From Burkholderiales bacterium (GTDB lineage: Bacteria > Pseudomonadota > Gammaproteobacteria > Burkholderiales > Burkholderiaceae_C): 48,669 nucleotides of DNA. The stretch is from assembly GCA_003963005.1 (NCBI GenBank), contig RXJW01000075.1:1-48669 (forward strand). The letters run 5' to 3'. Shown here piece after piece: positions 22,195-31,484 of this stretch. The notes below the pieces were generated by a model, which had not been told where the DNA came from, searched no databases, and saw only the letters and a list, made by a program, of their open reading frames with translations. The position numbers and the translations under genes are program-made. The number at the start of each line of letters is the position of its first letter. Within the stretch, counting starts at the first letter, position 1.

Positions 22195-23574
22195 GTGAGC
22201 ATGTTCGAACTGACCGCGCTGGCCCTGCTGGCGCTGATCCTGCTGCTGCTGGTGCTGATCCTGGCCCACCACAAGCCGCAGGCTGGCGTGCCGCCGGAGC
22301 TGCTGCAGAGCAATGAGCGCCTGGAGCGGGAGCTGCGGGATGAACTCGGCCGCAGCGCGAGCGGCACGCGCCAGGAGCTGATGCAGGGTCTGGCGCAGTT
22401 CCAGCAGTCGCTCACGCAGGGGCTGCAGGGCAGCAACCAGTCGCTGGCGGCGCAGGCCCTGGCCGCGCGCGAAGCGCAGGACGCCGCCGCCCAGCGCAGC
22501 GCGCTGGCCCAGACCGAGGCCATGCAGCGCCTGGGCGACGTGATGCGCGAACAGTTGCAGGCGCTCTCCAAGACCAACGAGCAGCGGCTCGCGGAACTGC
22601 GCCTGACCGTCGAGCAGCGCCTGACCAGCATCCAGCAGGACAACGAGAAGAAGCTCGAGCAGATGCGCGCCACGGTGGATGAAAAGCTGCACGCCACGCT
22701 GGAGCAGCGCCTGGGCGAGAGCTTCAAGCAGGTCGCCGAGCGGCTGGAGCAGGTGCACAAGGGCCTGGGCGAGATGCAGAACCTGGCGCGCGACGTCGGC
22801 TCGCTCAACCGCGTGCTGACCAATGTCAAGACGCGCGGCGTGTTCGGCGAAGTGCAGCTCGCCGGCCTGCTGGAGCAGGTGTTCACGCCCGAGCAGTACG
22901 CGGCCAACGTGGCGACGCTGCCGGGTTCCAGCGAGCGGGTGGAGTTCGCCATCAAGCTGCCGGGCCAGCGCGACGACGGCCAGCCGCTGTGGCTGCCGAT
23001 CGACGCCAAGTTCCCGCGCGAAGACTACGAGCGCCTGCTCGACGCGCAGGAGCGCGGCGACCCGGCCGGCGCCGAAGCCTCGGCCAAGGCCATCGAGAGC
23101 CGCCTGCGGCTGGAGGCGCGCACCATCCGCGAGAAATACATCGGCCCGCCGCACACGACGGACTTCGGCATCCTCTTCGTGCCCACCGAGGGGCTGTACG
23201 CCGAGGCGCTGCGCCGGCCGGGCCTGGTCGAAGGCCTGCAGCGCGAGTGCAAGGTGATGCTCTGCGGCCCCACCACGCTGCTGGCCACGCTGACCAGCCT
23301 GCAGATGGGTTTCCGGACGCTGGCACTCGAAAAGCGCTCCGCCGAGGTCTGGGAGGTGTTGGGCGCCGTCAAGACCGAGTTCGGCAAGTTCGGCGACGTG
23401 CTGGCCAAGGCCAAGCGCAAGCTCGAAGAAGCCGGCAACACGCTGGACGCTGCCGAGGTGCGCACCCGCGCCATGACGCGCAAGCTCAAGGGGGTGGAGG
23501 CCTTGCCGGACGACGCCGCCCAGCAACTGCTGCAGCTGGGCTTGGGCGACGGCGGGAGCGAGGACGCCGAATGA
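22195..23574 (+). CDS. rmuC: DNA recombination protein RmuC
   Basis: 459 residues. The GTG at 22195 is preferred because AAGGG lies 7 nt upstream; ATG at 22201 is the alternative. An N-terminal membrane helix (LTALALLALILLLLVLILA) is followed by a long coiled coil (about 35-185, rich in Gln/Glu/Leu). The conserved RmuC nuclease-fold domain includes RGVFGEVQLAGLLEQV, LPIDAKFPREDY and FGILFVPTEGLYAEAL. RmuC limits inversion at short inverted repeats and is thought to act in genome stability. The gene overlaps the MFS transporter gene by 4 bp. Confidence 0.95.
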   Translation: MSMFELTALALLALILLLLVLILAHHKPQAGVPPELLQSNERLERELRDELGRSASGTRQELMQGLAQFQQSLTQGLQGSNQSLAAQALAAREAQDAAAQRSALAQTEAMQRLGDVMREQLQALSKTNEQRLAELRLTVEQRLTSIQQDNEKKLEQMRATVDEKLHATLEQRLGESFKQVAERLEQVHKGLGEMQNLARDVGSLNRVLTNVKTRGVFGEVQLAGLLEQVFTPEQYAANVATLPGSSERVEFAIKLPGQRDDGQPLWLPIDAKFPREDYERLLDAQERGDPAGAEASAKAIESRLRLEARTIREKYIGPPHTTDFGILFVPTEGLYAEALRRPGLVEGLQRECKVMLCGPTTLLATLTSLQMGFRTLALEKRSAEVWEVLGAVKTEFGKFGDVLAKAKRKLEEAGNTLDAAEVRTRAMTRKLKGVEALPDDAAQQLLQLGLGDGGSEDAE

Positions 23575-24731
23575 CCGACGGCGCTCCGGCGCACAAGCAC
23601 CTGCGCCACGCTTTTCCGTGGCTGATCGCCACGATGATCTGCGTGCATGCTTGCATGGCGACCACGCGCGTCACGGCGGCCCTCTGGGTGCTGCAGCAGG
23701 GCTATGGTGAAGCGTCGCTCGGCATGCTGCTGAGTCTCTTCGCGGTGGCGCCGATCGCGCTGTCGCTGTGGGCGGGGCGGCTCGCCGACCGGCACGGTTT
23801 TCATCGGCCGATGGGCGTCGGCGTGGCCATGGCCTTCGTCGGGGCCTTGCTGGCGCTGCTCATCCCGCAGCTGTGGGCGATCGCCACGGGCTGCCTGCTG
23901 GCGGGCGGCGCCGTGGCCGTGGCCGCCGTGGCCCTGCAGCGCGAAGCCGGATTGATGGCCCAGGAGCCGGGCGAACTCAAGAAGATCTTCAGCTGGATGG
24001 CGCTCGGGCCGGCGATGTCCAACGCGGTGTCGCCCATCGTGGCCGGGCTGCTGATCGACCACGTCGGCATGTGGGCAGCCTTTGCCTTCGCCACCGGCCT
24101 GCCGGTGGTGGCGGGCCTGCTCGCACGCCAAGTGCCGCCGAACCCGCCGGCCGTGCTGACCCGCAGCTTCCGGGAGCGCGCGGCCTGGGACCTGTTCCGC
24201 CTGCCGGCGTACCGTCGCCTGCTGGTGGTGAACCTCGCGCTGTCCGCGGGCTGGGATGCGCACAGCTTCGTCGTGCCCGTCGTGGGCCATGACCGGGGCT
24301 TGTCCGCGTCCAGCATCGGCCTGGTGCTGGGCAGCTTCGCCGTGGCCGCGACCGTGGTGCGCCTGGCCATCGTGCGCTTTGCCGACGACCTCGACGAAGC
24401 CCGCGCCGTGCGGGCGGCGATGACGCTGGCCACGCTGACGTTCGGCGCCTACGCCTGGCTCCCGGGCACGCTGGGGCTGATGGCCGGCTCGGCCTTGCTG
24501 GGCCTGGCACTGGGTTCAGTGCAGCCGATGATCCTCGCCATGCTCCACCGCGCGACGCCGCCCGAGCGCCACGGCCAGGCGCTCGGGCTGCGCATGCTGA
24601 CCGTGAACGGCGCGACCGTCGCCATGCCCATGGGCTTCGGCATGCTGGCCGCCGGCACGGCGCTCGCAGCGCCGATGTGGGTGATGGCTGCCGCGCTGCT
24701 CGCCGCCCAGTGGCCGGCCCGCAAGCTGTGA
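23571..24731 (+). CDS. MFS transporter
   Basis: 386 residues from ATG at 23571 in an ATGA overlap with rmuC; the open frame further upstream is only the shadow of rmuC. Ten to twelve hydrophobic helices are visible. The loop between helices 2 and 3 carries the MFS motif A form GRLADRHGFHRPMG. A second half begins near AAWDLFRLPAYRRLLVVN. It belongs to the drug/metabolite-exporter-like MFS proteins; the substrate is unknown. It ends the coupled gene run, with 62 bp before the CHAT gene. Confidence 0.88.
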   Translation: MTDGAPAHKHLRHAFPWLIATMICVHACMATTRVTAALWVLQQGYGEASLGMLLSLFAVAPIALSLWAGRLADRHGFHRPMGVGVAMAFVGALLALLIPQLWAIATGCLLAGGAVAVAAVALQREAGLMAQEPGELKKIFSWMALGPAMSNAVSPIVAGLLIDHVGMWAAFAFATGLPVVAGLLARQVPPNPPAVLTRSFRERAAWDLFRLPAYRRLLVVNLALSAGWDAHSFVVPVVGHDRGLSASSIGLVLGSFAVAATVVRLAIVRFADDLDEARAVRAAMTLATLTFGAYAWLPGTLGLMAGSALLGLALGSVQPMILAMLHRATPPERHGQALGLRMLTVNGATVAMPMGFGMLAAGTALAAPMWVMAAALLAAQWPARKL

Positions 24732-24793
24732 CCCCCTGAACGCGGGCGGCACGGCCGCCGGCCGCTCGCTAGCATCGCGCACGGAGGTGCCTC
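24732..24793 (+). promoter_or_regulatory. Spacer before the CHAT gene: hairpin and possible -10
   Basis: GGCGGC (24745-24750) and GCCGCC (24754-24759) form a 6-bp hairpin without a T-run. TAGCAT at 24770-24775 could be a -10 element but no good -35 is spaced from it. A perfect GGAGGT ribosome site lies just before the ATG at 24794. Whether the CHAT cluster has its own promoter here is uncertain. Confidence 0.3.
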
Positions 24794-27787
24794 ATGCGCA
24801 AACGGCTCTGGCTGGCAGCAGTGCTGCTCGCTGCGACTCCGGTGCAGGCCCAGGTCGACGACGACGCCGCGGACGCCCCCGCGGCGCTGATGCCAGCTGC
24901 CGAGGCGCAGGCCCTGCTCGCGCAGCCCCTGCCGGTCGACCCGGCCGCGCGGCTGGCGCTCCTGCAGCAGCAGGTGCGCGCCGCCCAGTCGCTGGAGCAG
25001 CGGGGCCGCTGGGTCGAGTTGCTGGCGGAACTGGCCCAGGCCGGGCGGACGCAGCCGGGCGCCGAGGGCTGGGTGCGCCAGTACCTTGGCGCCGAGTTCG
25101 TCTGGGGCAGCTCCGGCAAGGCCCTGGCTGCCGCCGATGCCTTCGCCAGCGACAGCGCCCTGCCGCTGCCCACGCGCGCCGCCGCGGCGCTGCGCCAGGT
25201 CTACGCGCTGGCCCAGGGCCGGGACCGCGGCCCGCTGGAGCGGATGTGGACCCGCGCGCAGGGCCTGGTGCAGCAGGCCCTGGCGCAGGTCGCGGCCGAC
25301 CCGGTGGCCACCTGGCGGCTGCAGATCGACCGCCTGCAGGTGCGCTCCGAGATCGACCGCTGGGACGGGCGCCAGGCCGAGGCCGTGGCCGCGCTGCGCG
25401 AAGCGGTGCGGCTGTCGCAGAAGTGGCTGGAGAGCGCCCGCGCCGGCGGCAAGCCGCTGAAGGACCCCGCCGTGCAGGAGGCCTACGGCTGGTACGACGG
25501 CTCGCAGGGCATGCTCACCTACGCGCTGGTGCGCCAGGGGCGCGCGCCGGAGGCGGTGCAGATCGGCCGGACCAACCTGGCCCTGTGGCGCGCCGGCCAG
25601 ATCACCGACGCGCTCGGTGCCCGCTGGCACTACCGGCTCGCGCAGGCCCAGGTCGCCTCGCGCCAGTACGCCACCGCGCTGGAGAACGCCCAGCGGGCCG
25701 ACGACATGCTCCAGCGCGCCGGCGCCAGCCCGGCCAGCCACGCGCGCTGGCTGGCACGACAGGAACAGGTGCGCTCCCTGATCGGCTTGCGTCGCTGGGC
25801 CGAAGCCGACGCGTTCTACGCCGAATTCCTGGGCAGCCTGCCGGCAGACAGCCTGGCCCGTGAACGGGCCAGTGACTGGCGGCTGCGCGCCTTGCTGGCC
25901 GCCAAGTCGGGCCGGGTCGACGAGGCGCTGGAAATCGTCGAGCGCCTCCACCGCAGCCGCGTGCGGCTGTACGGCGACGCGCATCCGCAGACGCAGGAAG
26001 CCGCCGGCGTGCGGGCCCTCGTGCGGTTGCTCAAGGGCGACATGGCGGGTGCCTGGAGCGACTACCAGCCGCTCTTCGTCGCGCTGCTGGACACCCCCGG
26101 TGGCTGGCTCGACCTGGACATGGCGGGCGCACGCGGCTTCGTGCTGGGCCTGGCCTTCGACGAGTACCTGCGCGAGATCGCCACGCGCGCGCGCCGTGGC
26201 GACAGGCTCGAACCCGCCTGGATCGACCGTGGCCTGCAAGTGGCCGACCGGCTGCAGACCGGCAGCACGCACCGCGCCCTGGTCGACGCCAGTGCCCGGC
26301 TGCTGGCCGCCACGCCGGCGCTGCGCGCGCTGCTCGACGAGGAGCAGGCCCTGCGCACCGCGGCGGCCACGCGCACGAGCGCCCTCAACGCCTCGCTCGG
26401 CGACGAGGACCGGCTGCGCCGCCGCAACAACAGCGAGGAGACCAAGGCCGAGCTCAAGGCCCTGGCCGACGCCCAGCGCAAGCAGCGCCAGAAGGACATG
26501 GCCGACGAGCTCGCCGCGCTGCGCGAGCAGATCCGCCAGCAGCGCGAGGCGGCGCAGTCGGCCCGCGAGGCGCTGAATGCCCAGCGCGAGCGCATCGCCA
26601 AGGCCTACCCGGCGTATGCCGACCTCGTCACGCCGCCGCTGCCGGCGCCGACGGCGCTGCAAAAGCTGCTGGCACCCGGTGAGGCCCTGCTCGTCGTGCA
26701 CCCGATCGAGGGCGCCACGCTGGCGTGGTGGGTGGCGCCTGGGGTGCCCACGCGGCTGACGGCGTCCGCGGTCGACGCCAGCGGCTGGGCCGAGCGCGTC
26801 ACGCAGCTGCGCAGCGCGCTCGACCTCGGCACCGCCAGGCCGACTGCCCTTCCCATCGCGGGGCTGCACGAGGTCTGGCGCGAGCTGGTCGCTCCGCTGC
26901 AGCCCGGCGGCGAGGTGACGAGCCTGCTCGTCGCCGCGGATGGCGCGCTCGCGGCCTTGCCCTTCGCGGCCGTGCTGACCGCCCCCGATCCGGCCGCCTT
27001 CGTGGCGCGCCGCATGGCCGTCACGCAATTGCCCTCGGCCGGCGCGCTGGCTGCGCTGCGCCGTGTGACGGCGCCGCCCGTCGCGGCCAAGGCGCTGTTC
27101 GGCGTGGGCGACCCGCAGTTCAAGTCGACAGCCCCGGGCGGGCGTGCCGCGCTGGGTGCAGCGGCGACGAAGTACGACGCTGCCTGGGGCTTCAGCTACG
27201 GTGACATCCCGCCGCTGCCCGAGACGCGCATCGAGTTGCAGGCCCTGGCCAAGGCGCTTGGCGCGAATGCGCAGGCGGACCTGCTGCTCGGCGCTGCGGC
27301 CACGCGCGAGGCCGTGCTGGCCGCGCCGCTGGCCGATCGCCGGGTGGTGGCCTTCGCCACGCACGGCCTGATGCCGGGGGAACTGCCGGGCGTGTCCAAG
27401 CCGGCACTGGCGCTGGCACCGACGGGAGACGCCTCCGCCTCGCCGCTGCTGGAGCTGGACGACGTGCTGACGCTGCGCCTGAACGCCCAGACGGTGCTGC
27501 TGTCGGCCTGCAACACGGCGGCGGGCGAGCAGGGCGGGGCGGCGATGTCGGGGCTGGTGCGCGGCTTCTTCTTTGCCGGCGGGCGCTCGGTGCTGGCCAC
27601 GCACTGGGCGGTGGAGACGGCATCGGCCGCCGCGCTCACCGCGGCCACCTTCTCGGCCCCCGCGCCGCGGGCCGAGGCACTGCGCCTCGCGCAAGTGAGG
27701 ATGATCGAGGGACAACTCGGTGGCGGGCGCTGGTCCCATCCGTTCTACTGGGCCGGCTTTGCGTTGTTCGGTGACCCTTCGCGATAG
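24794..27787 (+). CDS. Exported TPR-like repeat / CHAT (caspase-like) protease-domain protein
   Basis: 997 residues, with a GGAGGT ribosome site. A signal peptide (MRKRLWLAAVLLAATPVQAQ) predicts export to the periplasm. Residues about 100-530 are helical TPR-like repeats (LENAQRADDMLQRAGA, DEALEIVERLHRSRVRLYGD). A charged coiled coil follows (about 540-605). The C-terminal CHAT domain (about 650-995) has the caspase-like dyad: His857 in VAFATHGLMPG and Cys906 in LLSACNTAAGE, plus GLVRGFFFAGGRSVLATHW. CHAT proteins are clan CD peptidases (separase/caspase relatives); several are effectors in signalling and immunity. Here the adjacent genes encode FecR and CHASE2 proteins 10 bp and about 620 bp downstream. 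Proteolytic activity is inferred from the intact dyad; the substrate is unknown. Confidence 0.88.
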   Translation: MRKRLWLAAVLLAATPVQAQVDDDAADAPAALMPAAEAQALLAQPLPVDPAARLALLQQQVRAAQSLEQRGRWVELLAELAQAGRTQPGAEGWVRQYLGAEFVWGSSGKALAAADAFASDSALPLPTRAAAALRQVYALAQGRDRGPLERMWTRAQGLVQQALAQVAADPVATWRLQIDRLQVRSEIDRWDGRQAEAVAALREAVRLSQKWLESARAGGKPLKDPAVQEAYGWYDGSQGMLTYALVRQGRAPEAVQIGRTNLALWRAGQITDALGARWHYRLAQAQVASRQYATALENAQRADDMLQRAGASPASHARWLARQEQVRSLIGLRRWAEADAFYAEFLGSLPADSLARERASDWRLRALLAAKSGRVDEALEIVERLHRSRVRLYGDAHPQTQEAAGVRALVRLLKGDMAGAWSDYQPLFVALLDTPGGWLDLDMAGARGFVLGLAFDEYLREIATRARRGDRLEPAWIDRGLQVADRLQTGSTHRALVDASARLLAATPALRALLDEEQALRTAAATRTSALNASLGDEDRLRRRNNSEETKAELKALADAQRKQRQKDMADELAALREQIRQQREAAQSAREALNAQRERIAKAYPAYADLVTPPLPAPTALQKLLAPGEALLVVHPIEGATLAWWVAPGVPTRLTASAVDASGWAERVTQLRSALDLGTARPTALPIAGLHEVWRELVAPLQPGGEVTSLLVAADGALAALPFAAVLTAPDPAAFVARRMAVTQLPSAGALAALRRVTAPPVAAKALFGVGDPQFKSTAPGGRAALGAAATKYDAAWGFSYGDIPPLPETRIELQALAKALGANAQADLLLGAAATREAVLAAPLADRRVVAFATHGLMPGELPGVSKPALALAPTGDASASPLLELDDVLTLRLNAQTVLLSACNTAAGEQGGAAMSGLVRGFFFAGGRSVLATHWAVETASAAALTAATFSAPAPRAEALRLAQVRMIEGQLGGGRWSHPFYWAGFALFGDPSR

Positions 27788-27797
27788 GAGATCGGGA

Positions 27798-28412
27798 ATG
27801 CGTGCTGCCCTGCTGCTGGGCCTGGCCCTGCTGAGTTCCGTGGCTGCCGCGCAGACCGCGTGCGAGGTGATGGCCGTCAGTGGCGACGCCCAGCGCGCTG
27901 ACGGCAAGCCGCTCGCCGTGGGCGACAGGCTCGAAGTCGGCACCCAGTTGCGCACCGGGGTCGCCGGCCGGGTGCGGCTGCGCTTCGCCGACGGCTCGGT
28001 GCTGGTGCTCGCCGACCGCAGCCAGCTGCGCATCGAGGCCTTCCAGGCGCTGGCCGGGCAGCCGCGCACGGCCGAGTTCCTGCTGGAGCTGGGCCTGGTG
28101 GGCCAGCGCGTGACGCCATCGGCCCAGGGCAGCTGGAAGGTGCGCACGCCCACGGCCGTCACGGCGGTGCGGGGCACCGAGTTCAGCGTCGAGGTGGCCG
28201 ACGACCGGGCCACGGCCGTGCACGTCAGGACCGGCGAGGTCGAGGTCGAGCCGGCCGGCCCGCAGACGCGCGGCATCAAGCCCCGGCAACCCGTCCGATT
28301 GCAGCAGGCCCTGAACGGCACACAGTGCGACGGCAGCCAGTGCAGCGCCGCCGCGGCCTGGACTACGGAGCGGCTGCAGCGCCTGGAGCAGCGCCTGGGG
28401 GTGCTGGATTGA
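27798..28412 (+). CDS. Exported FecR-domain protein
   Basis: 204 residues from ATG at 27798, 10 bp after the CHAT gene. A signal peptide (MRAALLLGLALLSSVAAAQ) precedes a FecR domain: RLEVGTQLRTGVAGRVRLRFADGSVLVLADRS, then VRTPTAVTAVRGTEFSVEV and VRTGEVEV. Unlike classical FecR it has no cytoplasmic helix-turn-helix or internal membrane helix, so it is simply a periplasmic beta-rich domain. A C-terminal CDGSQC pair of cysteines could form a disulfide. Its stop codon overlaps the proposed TTG start of the CHASE2 gene (TTGA, 28409-28412). It probably works with both neighbours in the periplasm. Confidence 0.85.
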   Translation: MRAALLLGLALLSSVAAAQTACEVMAVSGDAQRADGKPLAVGDRLEVGTQLRTGVAGRVRLRFADGSVLVLADRSQLRIEAFQALAGQPRTAEFLLELGLVGQRVTPSAQGSWKVRTPTAVTAVRGTEFSVEVADDRATAVHVRTGEVEVEPAGPQTRGIKPRQPVRLQQALNGTQCDGSQCSAAAAWTTERLQRLEQRLGVLD

Positions 28413-31363
28413 GGTCGCGGCTGGGCTTTGGCCTGATCGCGCTGGGCTCGGCGCTGATCGGCCTGGCCATGGCCGCCTGGCGGGCCGATGTCCCGCTGCT
28501 GGAGCGGCCGGACCTCCTGCTGCAGGACTGGCGGATGCAGTGGCGCGGCGTGATCGCGCCGGGCCGCGAATGGCCGTTGCTGCTGGTGCATGTCGACGAT
28601 GCGGCCTTCGAGGCGCTGGGCGGGCGCGTGCCCGACCGGGCAGACCTGGCGCGCGCCGTGCAGCGCCTGCACGCCGGCGGTGTGCGGGCGGTGGCACTCG
28701 ACGTGCTGCTGCTCCCCGGAGGCGGGACCCCCGAGGCCAGCCAGGTACTGGCGGGCGCGATGCGAGCCTGCGGCTGCGTGCTGATCCCGTTTTCGCTGCC
28801 GGACGAGGGGCGTGGCGAGGGGGCCGTGCCGGCGCCGGTGCTTGCGCAGGCGCTGCTGCGCTACGAGGGCGATGCCGCGCTGGCGCGGGCGCAGCAGCAG
28901 GACGCGCCGCGCCGGCTGATCGCACCCGAGCCGGAGCTGGCCGCGGCGGCGGCCGGCCTGGGCCACATCAGCGTGCGGCCGGCCAGCGATGGCAGCATCC
29001 GCCGCGATCAGCCGGTGCGGGTGCTGGACGGCGAGGCCTACCCCTCGCTGGCCCTCAGGCTGGCCGCTTTCGCCCGCGGCGCGGATTGGCAGCAGGCCCG
29101 GGCGCGCTTCGGTGACGAGGTGAGCGTGGGCGAGGCCCTGCGGGTGCCGCTGGATGAGCTCTCGCACACCCGCGTCAACTACTACGGCCCCAGCGGCCCG
29201 GGCAGCCCGTTCGAGTCGGTCGGGCTGGCAGACCTGCTCGCCGGTCGGGTCGACCCCTCACGGCTGAAGGGGCGCGTGGCCGTGCTCGGCGTGTCGGCAC
29301 TGGCCGCGGGCGATCACCTGCCGTCGCCTTTCGACGCTCGCCTGCCCGGCATGGAGCGAATCGCCACCGTGACCGACAACCTGCTCACCGGCCGCAGCCT
29401 CGTGCGGCCCGCCTGGGGCGGTGCGGCCGAGCTGGCGCTGATCGTGCTGCTGCCGCTGGCCGTCGTGGCATGGCTGGCGCGTCGCCCGCTCGGCATCGCG
29501 CTGGCGATGATCGTCGCCGGCGTCGTGCTGCTGCTGCTGTCCACGCAATGGGCGTTCGAGTCGCATTACCTCGTGTTGGGGCTGGCGCCGGCCCTGCTGT
29601 CCGTGCTGCTGGCCACGCTGGGCGGCAGTGCGTGGCGTGCCGTGCTGGAGCAGGCCCGCCAGCGCGAGGCGGCGCAGCGCCTGGCGGCGAGCGAGCAGCG
29701 CTACGCCCTCGCGGCGCAGGGGGCCAACGACGGGCTGTGGGACTGGGACCTGGCCAGTGGGGCCGTGTACTACTCACCCCGCTGGCTGGCGCTGATGGGG
29801 CTGTCGGCCGACGAGGCCGGGCAGGGCATCCGGGCCTGGACGCTGCCGCTGGAGCCGCCGGCGCGGGCGGCCTTCGAGGCCGAACTGCACGCCCACCTGG
29901 AGGGGCGCAGCCTGCAGTTCCACCACGTGCTGCATTTTCAGCAGGGCGGCCAGGAGCGCTGGCTGCTGGCCCGCGGCCTGGCCGTGCGGGAGGCCGGCGA
30001 GCCCGTGCGGATGGCCGGCTCGCTGACCGACATCTCCGAGAGCCAGCGCCTGCAGCGCCAGATCAGCTTCGATGCGCTGCACGACCGCCTCACCGGCCTG
30101 GCCAACCGCGTGCTGTTCCGCGAGCAGTTGACCCAGCTGCTCACCGGGGTTCCGGCCCCCGAGACCGGATTGCTGCTGCTGGGTCTGGATGGCTTTCGGG
30201 CGCTGAACGAGGCGCACGGCCCGATCGCGGGCGACGGTGTGCTGACCGAGCTGGCGCAGCGCCTGAAGACGGCCTACGGCGGCCGGCACCTCGTGGCGCG
30301 CCTGGGACCGGATCAGTTCGCGCTGCTGCTGGCCGGTGGCGACAGTGCGACGGATCTCGCGCGTGGCGTTCAGGCGCTGCTGCAGCGGCCGTTCGCCGTC
30401 GCGGTGCCCGTGCTGCAGGTCACGGCCGGCATCGCCTGGGCGCAGCGCCGCCACGGTCCGCTCACCGCGGACGAACTGCTGACGGCCGCCGAGGGCGCGC
30501 TGGCCCGTGCCAAGAGTGCCGGGCCGGGCCAGACGCACGAGTTCGACCCGGCCGAGCAACTGGTGGAGCAGTCCCGCCGCTGGCTGCGCGAGGCCATCGA
30601 CACGGCGCTCACGGCGGGCAACCAGTTCGAGCTGCACTACCAGCCTTTCGTGCGCTTGCAGGACCGGGCGCTGCTCGGCTTCGAGGCGCTCATCCGCTGG
30701 CGGCACCCTGAGCGCGGGCTCATCATGCCGGGCGACTTCATCCCCGTGGCCGAGGCGAGCGGGCAGATCTGCGCCATCGGCCGCTGGGCCTTGCTGGAGG
30801 CCGCGGCGCAGCTGCGACGCTGGCAGCCCCTGGGCTTCCGGGGCGAGGTGGCGGTCAACCTGTCGGGTGTGCAGCTGGAGCGTGACCTGGAGCTGCTGGC
30901 CGACGCCCGGGCGACGCTCGCCGCCCTGGGCGACGTGCCGGCCCACCGGCTCAAGCTGGAGGTGACCGAGAGCATGGCCATGGCCAACCCGCAGCGCAGT
31001 GCCGAGGTGCTGCAGGAGCTGACGCGCATGGGCTTCAAGCTGTCCATCGACGACTTCGGCACCGGCTATTCCTCGCTCGCCTACCTGCACCGCTTCCCGT
31101 TCGACACGCTCAAGGTCGACCGCAGCTTCGTCATCCGCCTGGCGGCCGGTCAGGAGGCGCAGGAGATCGTGCGCACCATCGTCGGCCTGGCGCTGGCGCT
31201 GGGCAAGCAGACGCTGGCCGAAGGCGTGGAAGACGAGAAGCAGGCGACGCTGCTGGCCCAACTCGGCGTGGAGGTCGGCCAGGGCTGGCTGTTCTCCAAG
31301 GCGCTCCCCGAGGCGCAGGCCACGGCCGTGATCGGCCAGCCGCCCTGGCCCCAGCCGCGCTGA
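28409..31363 (+). CDS. CHASE2-PAS-GGDEF-EAL c-di-GMP phosphodiesterase (degenerate GGDEF)
   Basis: 984 residues if translation starts at TTG 28409. I choose it because a GGGGGTG ribosome site stands about 6 nt upstream, a membrane helix begins at once (RLGFGLIALGSALIGLA), and TTGA overlaps the fecR-like stop. A periplasmic CHASE2 domain (about 25-325) is followed by three membrane helices (about 336-405), the usual CHASE2 topology. Then come a PAS domain (about 424-545), a GGDEF domain with RLGPDQF (633-637) in place of GGDEF, and an EAL domain with EAL at 759, EVTES, DDFGTGYSS (D881, D882) and AEGVED. The cyclase half looks inactive while the EAL half keeps its catalytic residues, so net c-di-GMP hydrolysis is expected. 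Confidence 0.88.
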   Translation: MRSRLGFGLIALGSALIGLAMAAWRADVPLLERPDLLLQDWRMQWRGVIAPGREWPLLLVHVDDAAFEALGGRVPDRADLARAVQRLHAGGVRAVALDVLLLPGGGTPEASQVLAGAMRACGCVLIPFSLPDEGRGEGAVPAPVLAQALLRYEGDAALARAQQQDAPRRLIAPEPELAAAAAGLGHISVRPASDGSIRRDQPVRVLDGEAYPSLALRLAAFARGADWQQARARFGDEVSVGEALRVPLDELSHTRVNYYGPSGPGSPFESVGLADLLAGRVDPSRLKGRVAVLGVSALAAGDHLPSPFDARLPGMERIATVTDNLLTGRSLVRPAWGGAAELALIVLLPLAVVAWLARRPLGIALAMIVAGVVLLLLSTQWAFESHYLVLGLAPALLSVLLATLGGSAWRAVLEQARQREAAQRLAASEQRYALAAQGANDGLWDWDLASGAVYYSPRWLALMGLSADEAGQGIRAWTLPLEPPARAAFEAELHAHLEGRSLQFHHVLHFQQGGQERWLLARGLAVREAGEPVRMAGSLTDISESQRLQRQISFDALHDRLTGLANRVLFREQLTQLLTGVPAPETGLLLLGLDGFRALNEAHGPIAGDGVLTELAQRLKTAYGGRHLVARLGPDQFALLLAGGDSATDLARGVQALLQRPFAVAVPVLQVTAGIAWAQRRHGPLTADELLTAAEGALARAKSAGPGQTHEFDPAEQLVEQSRRWLREAIDTALTAGNQFELHYQPFVRLQDRALLGFEALIRWRHPERGLIMPGDFIPVAEASGQICAIGRWALLEAAAQLRRWQPLGFRGEVAVNLSGVQLERDLELLADARATLAALGDVPAHRLKLEVTESMAMANPQRSAEVLQELTRMGFKLSIDDFGTGYSSLAYLHRFPFDTLKVDRSFVIRLAAGQEAQEIVRTIVGLALALGKQTLAEGVEDEKQATLLAQLGVEVGQGWLFSKALPEAQATAVIGQPPWPQPR

Positions 31364-31484
31364 CACGGCGCAGCGGGCTCGGGCCGCCGTGCGGTCCGGG
31401 TTCCGATCTGACGAACGGCGCCCGCCGAGAAACCGCGCAGAATGCGCCCGGACCCGAGAACGGGCATGCGGTGGAGACAGACCA

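Noticed and set aside
24449..29167. Very long antisense open frame (1572 codons) opposite the CHAT and CHASE2 genes
   Set aside because: It is an antisense shadow produced by high GC content at third codon positions; its product is arginine/glutamine/leucine-rich low-complexity with no domain, while the plus-strand genes have clear motifs.
31364..31391. CACGGCG/CGCCGTG hairpin after the CHASE2 gene as a terminator
   Set aside because: Only 7 bp with a 14-nt loop and no T-run follows; not convincing as a rho-independent terminator.
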